Part shown: piece after piece, positions 59,539 through 64,000 of the stretch | How positions within the stretch are numbered: the stretch's first letter is position 1 | How the letters are laid out: every line of letters begins with the position of its first letter | Position numbers and translations under genes: made by a program | The notes under the pieces: model-generated | What the model was told of the DNA's origin: nothing | Seen by the model: the letters and a program-made list of their open reading frames with translations, nothing else | Database searches by the model: none | Assembly: GCA_004352715.1 (NCBI GenBank) | Contig: SCFE01000083.1 | Location: forward strand, 1,026,640-1,090,639 | Source of the DNA: Hofstenia miamia | Lineage: Eukaryota > Xenacoelomorpha > Acoela | Length of the DNA: 64,000 nt | Direction: 5' to 3'

Positions 59539-59772
59539 TGAAAGTGGAAAGAGACTTGTATTTGCTTTTTCTCCATAAACTATTACTATACACCTGTTTT
59601 AGATAAACTCATTTAATCAACTCTTGAATTGTGATGTTGTAAATAAATTTTGTCTTGTGCCTTCACCTCTACTTGTTAACAAGTATTTTTTAAAATTATT
59701 TAAAGAGTGTTTATTTAAATTGCACTCATTTCTTATTTATAACTTGCATGAGATGGTTGATCTCAATACACT
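59539..59772. other. 3' flank of the polymerase B gene
   Basis: AT-rich, no ORF of note. AATAAA near 59642 is a possible polyadenylation signal. Ends in a gap. Confidence 0.5.
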
Positions 59773-60772
59773 NNNNNNNNNNNNNNNNNNNNNNNNNNNN
59801 NNNNNNNNNNNNNNNNNNNNNNNNNNNNNNNNNNNNNNNNNNNNNNNNNNNNNNNNNNNNNNNNNNNNNNNNNNNNNNNNNNNNNNNNNNNNNNNNNNNN
59901 NNNNNNNNNNNNNNNNNNNNNNNNNNNNNNNNNNNNNNNNNNNNNNNNNNNNNNNNNNNNNNNNNNNNNNNNNNNNNNNNNNNNNNNNNNNNNNNNNNNN
60001 NNNNNNNNNNNNNNNNNNNNNNNNNNNNNNNNNNNNNNNNNNNNNNNNNNNNNNNNNNNNNNNNNNNNNNNNNNNNNNNNNNNNNNNNNNNNNNNNNNNN
60101 NNNNNNNNNNNNNNNNNNNNNNNNNNNNNNNNNNNNNNNNNNNNNNNNNNNNNNNNNNNNNNNNNNNNNNNNNNNNNNNNNNNNNNNNNNNNNNNNNNNN
60201 NNNNNNNNNNNNNNNNNNNNNNNNNNNNNNNNNNNNNNNNNNNNNNNNNNNNNNNNNNNNNNNNNNNNNNNNNNNNNNNNNNNNNNNNNNNNNNNNNNNN
60301 NNNNNNNNNNNNNNNNNNNNNNNNNNNNNNNNNNNNNNNNNNNNNNNNNNNNNNNNNNNNNNNNNNNNNNNNNNNNNNNNNNNNNNNNNNNNNNNNNNNN
60401 NNNNNNNNNNNNNNNNNNNNNNNNNNNNNNNNNNNNNNNNNNNNNNNNNNNNNNNNNNNNNNNNNNNNNNNNNNNNNNNNNNNNNNNNNNNNNNNNNNNN
60501 NNNNNNNNNNNNNNNNNNNNNNNNNNNNNNNNNNNNNNNNNNNNNNNNNNNNNNNNNNNNNNNNNNNNNNNNNNNNNNNNNNNNNNNNNNNNNNNNNNNN
60601 NNNNNNNNNNNNNNNNNNNNNNNNNNNNNNNNNNNNNNNNNNNNNNNNNNNNNNNNNNNNNNNNNNNNNNNNNNNNNNNNNNNNNNNNNNNNNNNNNNNN
60701 NNNNNNNNNNNNNNNNNNNNNNNNNNNNNNNNNNNNNNNNNNNNNNNNNNNNNNNNNNNNNNNNNNNNNNNN
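59773..60772. other. Assembly gap, 1000 N
   Basis: Placeholder-length gap. Its right border lies inside the 3' flank of copy 3 of the RNase H-fold-like family. Confidence 0.99.
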
Positions 60773-62840
60773 ATACAAAATACAAAGTTCCAATTTCCCT
60801 TGTAAAGACTGAAAGAAGGTCAACAGTAAAAAATAAAGAATATTATGATTAACAATACTGACTACATTTCATTTCCAATGTCATCATCATCATCAATGTC
60901 ATCTACACCAACCAAAGTGTTAATGAAGTCTTTTGTTGGCTCTGATAAGAAACGAAAGAGAGCCTTAAGATCATTGATTTTGGCATTCTTTAAAGGAACT
61001 GGACCTGTATAAACTGGAGCTGTTGGGAAGGAAATTGCAACATTGGGTTTCAGAAGTTTAAAGCGTAACTGAACAAGACCATTCATGCATGATGTCACTT
61101 TAACTTCAGTTTTATGTTTGTTAGAAAAGATGAACACTTTATATTCACTGATTTTGTATTTCAGATTTTTGATTTGGGTGTTTTTCTTGAAATATTTTTC
61201 AAGGTATGTTTTGTAATCCTTGATCATGTCTTTGGAGACACGAACAACACTGAATCTCTGTTCAATCTTTTCAATCCACTCGGTATACATTTCAACAGTG
61301 TCCTGCTTTCTCTTCATTTTCTCTATGACTGCAAAATGTCGATCACATGGGAGAAAGCTATGACCTCTAATAGGGAGTCGATGCACAATTTTATCAAACT
61401 TACCAGTAGTGACAAATGAATGTAAGTAGTTTACTAAATACATGCAATTTCTTCGCTGTATTAGGAACGTTATTCTTTATGAAGTGATCCAGGCAACTAA
61501 CCCCTTCATTTGCACCTCGCTTTGCTACTGACTCTGGCCACAAGTACATAGTGGACTTTTTAGTTGAACCACTAAAAATACCAAAATTGTACAAGTACAT
61601 TTGTCGTGAATAAAAGATCTCCCCAACTGCAAGATGGGGAAAGGGGATATTTTGCTGAAAATCAACACAAATCATCTCCACATCATTGGATGTATAAGCA
61701 AGCTCCTCTGACTCACGGAGCTTTGAGTAAAATGTGTTGGCCTTTTTCTTGTGTAAAGCTTTCTCTATAATCAGCTTAAACCTAACTAACTCATTCTTTT
61801 CTACTTTAATCTTTAATTCTAATTCTTCACATGTCCCACAAACATCTGTCCAGGGCAAACCAAACCCATAATTAAAATTCTTATTAAAATAGTCCAAATA
61901 AAATTTGTATTTTATTTCACACTTTATCATTTCAACAGGTGTTCCACTCTTTACCAAAATGGCAGCATCTGGATATTCCTTTTCCAAAAACATACAATAC
62001 ATCTTTCTAACACTAAGGTCACATGATAGATACCTTTTCTTCGTCTTTTTTCTGCCATAATGGGATACCTGATATGGAAAGGGTCAAATGTGTTCATCCA
62101 TTTTTTCCACCACATCTGCAGACTTTGCATTGCCCCAGTTATTGTGTTTCCCACGATTTTCAGATGGGGTTTCTCCAATTTGGACTAGTGATGCTAATCT
62201 TCTAATTTGTTTTTCACCAATGCATTGGAGACTAGCTAGCCCTTCATGAAAGACAACCTTTTCTTCTTCTCCCAGTAGAACCTTTGAAAAAAATGTAATA
62301 GTTAGAAATAAATTTAGATAAAGTTTCAATTCTACTTTACATAAATTAAATTCAAAGAAAGTAAATAATTGAGTTCTATTATAGCAAACAAGGACCATCT
62401 TCTTAAAAACAAAAGCTCCAGTTACTGCTTCATTTTATAAATGAATTGTTACTGTTATGTATGTACATACTAGCTATAACACTGATTGTATGTATTATAG
62501 GTCTGTTTTGGTAAACCTTTCTTGATACAAACCTTTAGTTGAACATCAATGCATGTATAATAGCAAAAATAAGAGAAAAGTAAGCAATGGCTTTTAAAAA
62601 ATATTAGTGTACCTTGTAAACAAAATGTGCCTGACGTTGCTTTCCAGTGTTTGCATGGACTGATGGTCTTCTACACTGTATCAGCATGCACTGTATGCAT
62701 CTGCTAAGGCAGATGTCTTGGGCTGTTTTTTTCCAATATTATTAAACTTCTCTAATAGCACCAAATTTGCTTCTTCTGAAAAACTTCTGAGACAGTTCCT
62801 TTTACACCTGGCAAAACAGGAAAATAACAATTTAGAGTTC
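60773..62840 (-). pseudogene. RNase H-fold-like family, copy 3 (most complete)
   Basis: Minus strand. An upstream exon (about 62840-62613) encodes a Cys-containing N-terminus and QRQAHFVYK. An intron (62612-62282, GT-AG) follows. A main exon from 62281 encodes VLLGEEEKVV and SENRGKHNN, a TGA at 62084-62086, SHYGRKK, CGTCEEL, VCVDFQQN-like and GHSFLPCD. The stop is in a spot where Arg would fit. A 38-bp deletion near 61437 removes SDGCRGQNHNSTM and shifts the frame. An acidic tail ends near 60870. The layout (RGKH, SHY, CxxC, SDGC, GHSFLP) resembles the DUF7869-type proteins of invertebrate genomes, likely RNase H-fold and transposon-linked. Biochemical function is unknown to me. Confidence 0.7.
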
Positions 62841-63390
62841 TCTTAACAGCAATGTGTAATCAGTAAATCTACAGTGAAAACATTTTATTTAAACCCTGAG
62901 CTGATATAATGTTGACTGAACAAAATCAATGATGCTATCATTATTACGGTTGTCTCATTGTGGTCAGTATGCCAAAACACCTCATGAAAAAAAGTTGGCT
63001 TATGTGATTCATGACAAATATAATATATAAGAAATCAGGAAAAACATAAGCTTTTCCATTGACTCCCTACATTAAGTTTCCCCTTCTAGTTTCGCGAGAA
63101 ATGATTCCGACCACAAGAATTACATATTAATATATAGAATCACAGGAAAAGCTTTTGCACTGTGCTCTTCTAGGAAAAAAATTGCAGTAAAAGGAAACTC
63201 CTAGATATGGTAATTGTAGTATTTATTTATTTTATGGGTTATTCATACTCTCGTTGCTGTCATTGAGCCTGGGCCTATGCGGTAGGCCTAGTTTGATGTA
63301 CCTGTATAGTGCAAGTTAATATTAGATGAGTAAGAATGAACACTAGAAATCCTTTTAGAAAGTATTCACATAGGATAAAACTCTAAAGTA
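62841..63390. other. Spacer, no gene seen
   Basis: Upstream flank of copy 3. No terminal inverted repeat matching TATAGAGTGTCCTACGCC was found here. Confidence 0.5.
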
Positions 63391-63660
63391 TATAGAGTGT
63401 CCTACGCCTATGAACTAGAAGGGTGAATGAGTTAAGCTGAAGGTGCAATATTTCTATTTGTTAAAAACAATGAATGTTATGATCTTGTTATAGTTATAAA
63501 AAATCAATACAAAATACAAAGTTCCAATTTCCCTTCTAAAAACTGAAAGAAGGTCAACAGTAAAAAATAAAGAATATTATGATTAACAATACTGACTACA
63601 TTTCATTTCCAATGTCATCATCTTCATCAATGTCATCTACACCAACCAAAGTGTTAATGT
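63391..63660 (-). mobile_element. RNase H-fold-like family, copy 4 (3' end only)
   Basis: Matches 49852-50120 (3' flank and the last codons including the acidic tail). It starts at the same TATAGAGTGTCCTACGCC boundary and stops abruptly at GTGTTAATG. Only the 3' end is present, as expected from 5' truncation or rearrangement. Confidence 0.75.
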
Positions 63661-64000
63661 TTGCTAGGATAATGAAATAATCGAATCGTTATAGGTAAAA
63701 ACAACCAAATTTTCAGAAGAAGTAAAACGTAAAAGCGAGTTAATATTACAGATGTATGAAATATAGAGGAAATTCAAATACTTGGTAACCCAATATTGTG
63801 TATACTTTGTTTAAGCAAAACCATGCATCAATGAATATAGGTGTTAGAAGGGTTACAAGTGAATGGGGAACCCAAGGGCTATGCCCGAATCGTCCTGGAG
63901 AGTAACCTCCACGTGGTGGTTCCTGGATAGGCGGAGACGCTGAGCCAAAACTTGATGGGCGCGTCGCTTTGCGGAGTCCCAAACCTAAAGTGGACGTTAA
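63661..64000. other. No gene supported; GC-rich right end
   Basis: From about 63860 the sequence becomes GC-rich with inverted words (CCTCCACGTGGTGG). A 78-codon minus ORF is Pro/Gly-rich but unrecognised. Could be the edge of an RNA or repeat lying outside the window. Confidence 0.35.

Overview
This is an AT-rich metazoan-type nuclear window. It holds two intact spliced single-copy host genes, neuroguidin (NGDN) at 35052-35955 and THO complex subunit 7 (THOC7) at 44205-47821. They lie among degenerate Ty3/gypsy elements, LINEs, MITEs, a protein-primed DNA polymerase B gene of the Polinton/adintovirus type, and a multicopy RNase H-fold-like gene family. The species cannot be fixed from the sequence. 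Introns, metazoan-like THOC7 and NGDN, and the TE mix (Ty3/gypsy, CR1- and L1/Tx1-like LINEs, Polinton) point to an invertebrate animal.

Layout. 1-790: broken transposase fused to a RING-H2 finger, minus strand. 1266-1628: 20-bp minisatellite. 2000-28900: nested Ty3/gypsy elements. Element 1 (2612-10612) carries gag, a protease with a lost catalytic Asp, reverse transcriptase/RNase H, a near-intact integrase and an unknown third ORF. Copy A (10613-14543) and copy B (20290 to about 28900) carry the integrase end, a triple hairpin repeat and the same third ORF of about 1000 codons. LTR-like units of 0.87-1.25 kb (TGTAG...CTACA or TGTAA ends, 4-bp target duplications) have landed repeatedly in these elements and in each other.

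29958-32650: a hAT-like MITE, then a decayed CR1-type LINE with a 393-bp MITE inside it. 35052-36700: NGDN, a TA-flanked MITE and a possible convergent last exon. 39180-43094: an L1/Tx1-type LINE (minus) split by an 866-bp solo LTR. 44205-47821: THOC7. 48300-49263: LINE fragment and a small MITE. 49846-63660: four copies or fragments of the RNase H-fold-like family around the polymerase B gene (55175-59538).

The host genes act in ribosome biogenesis/translation (NGDN) and mRNA export (THOC7) and look functional. Every mobile-element gene seen is broken. In several unrelated elements the breaks are TGA codons where arginine is expected, which fits CGA-to-TGA decay of methylated CpG. Seven runs of N (five exactly 1000 long) and a single N at 58561 limit what can be read. 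The most novel content is the third ORF of the Ty3/gypsy elements with its preceding covarying hairpin repeat, followed by the RING-transposase fusion.
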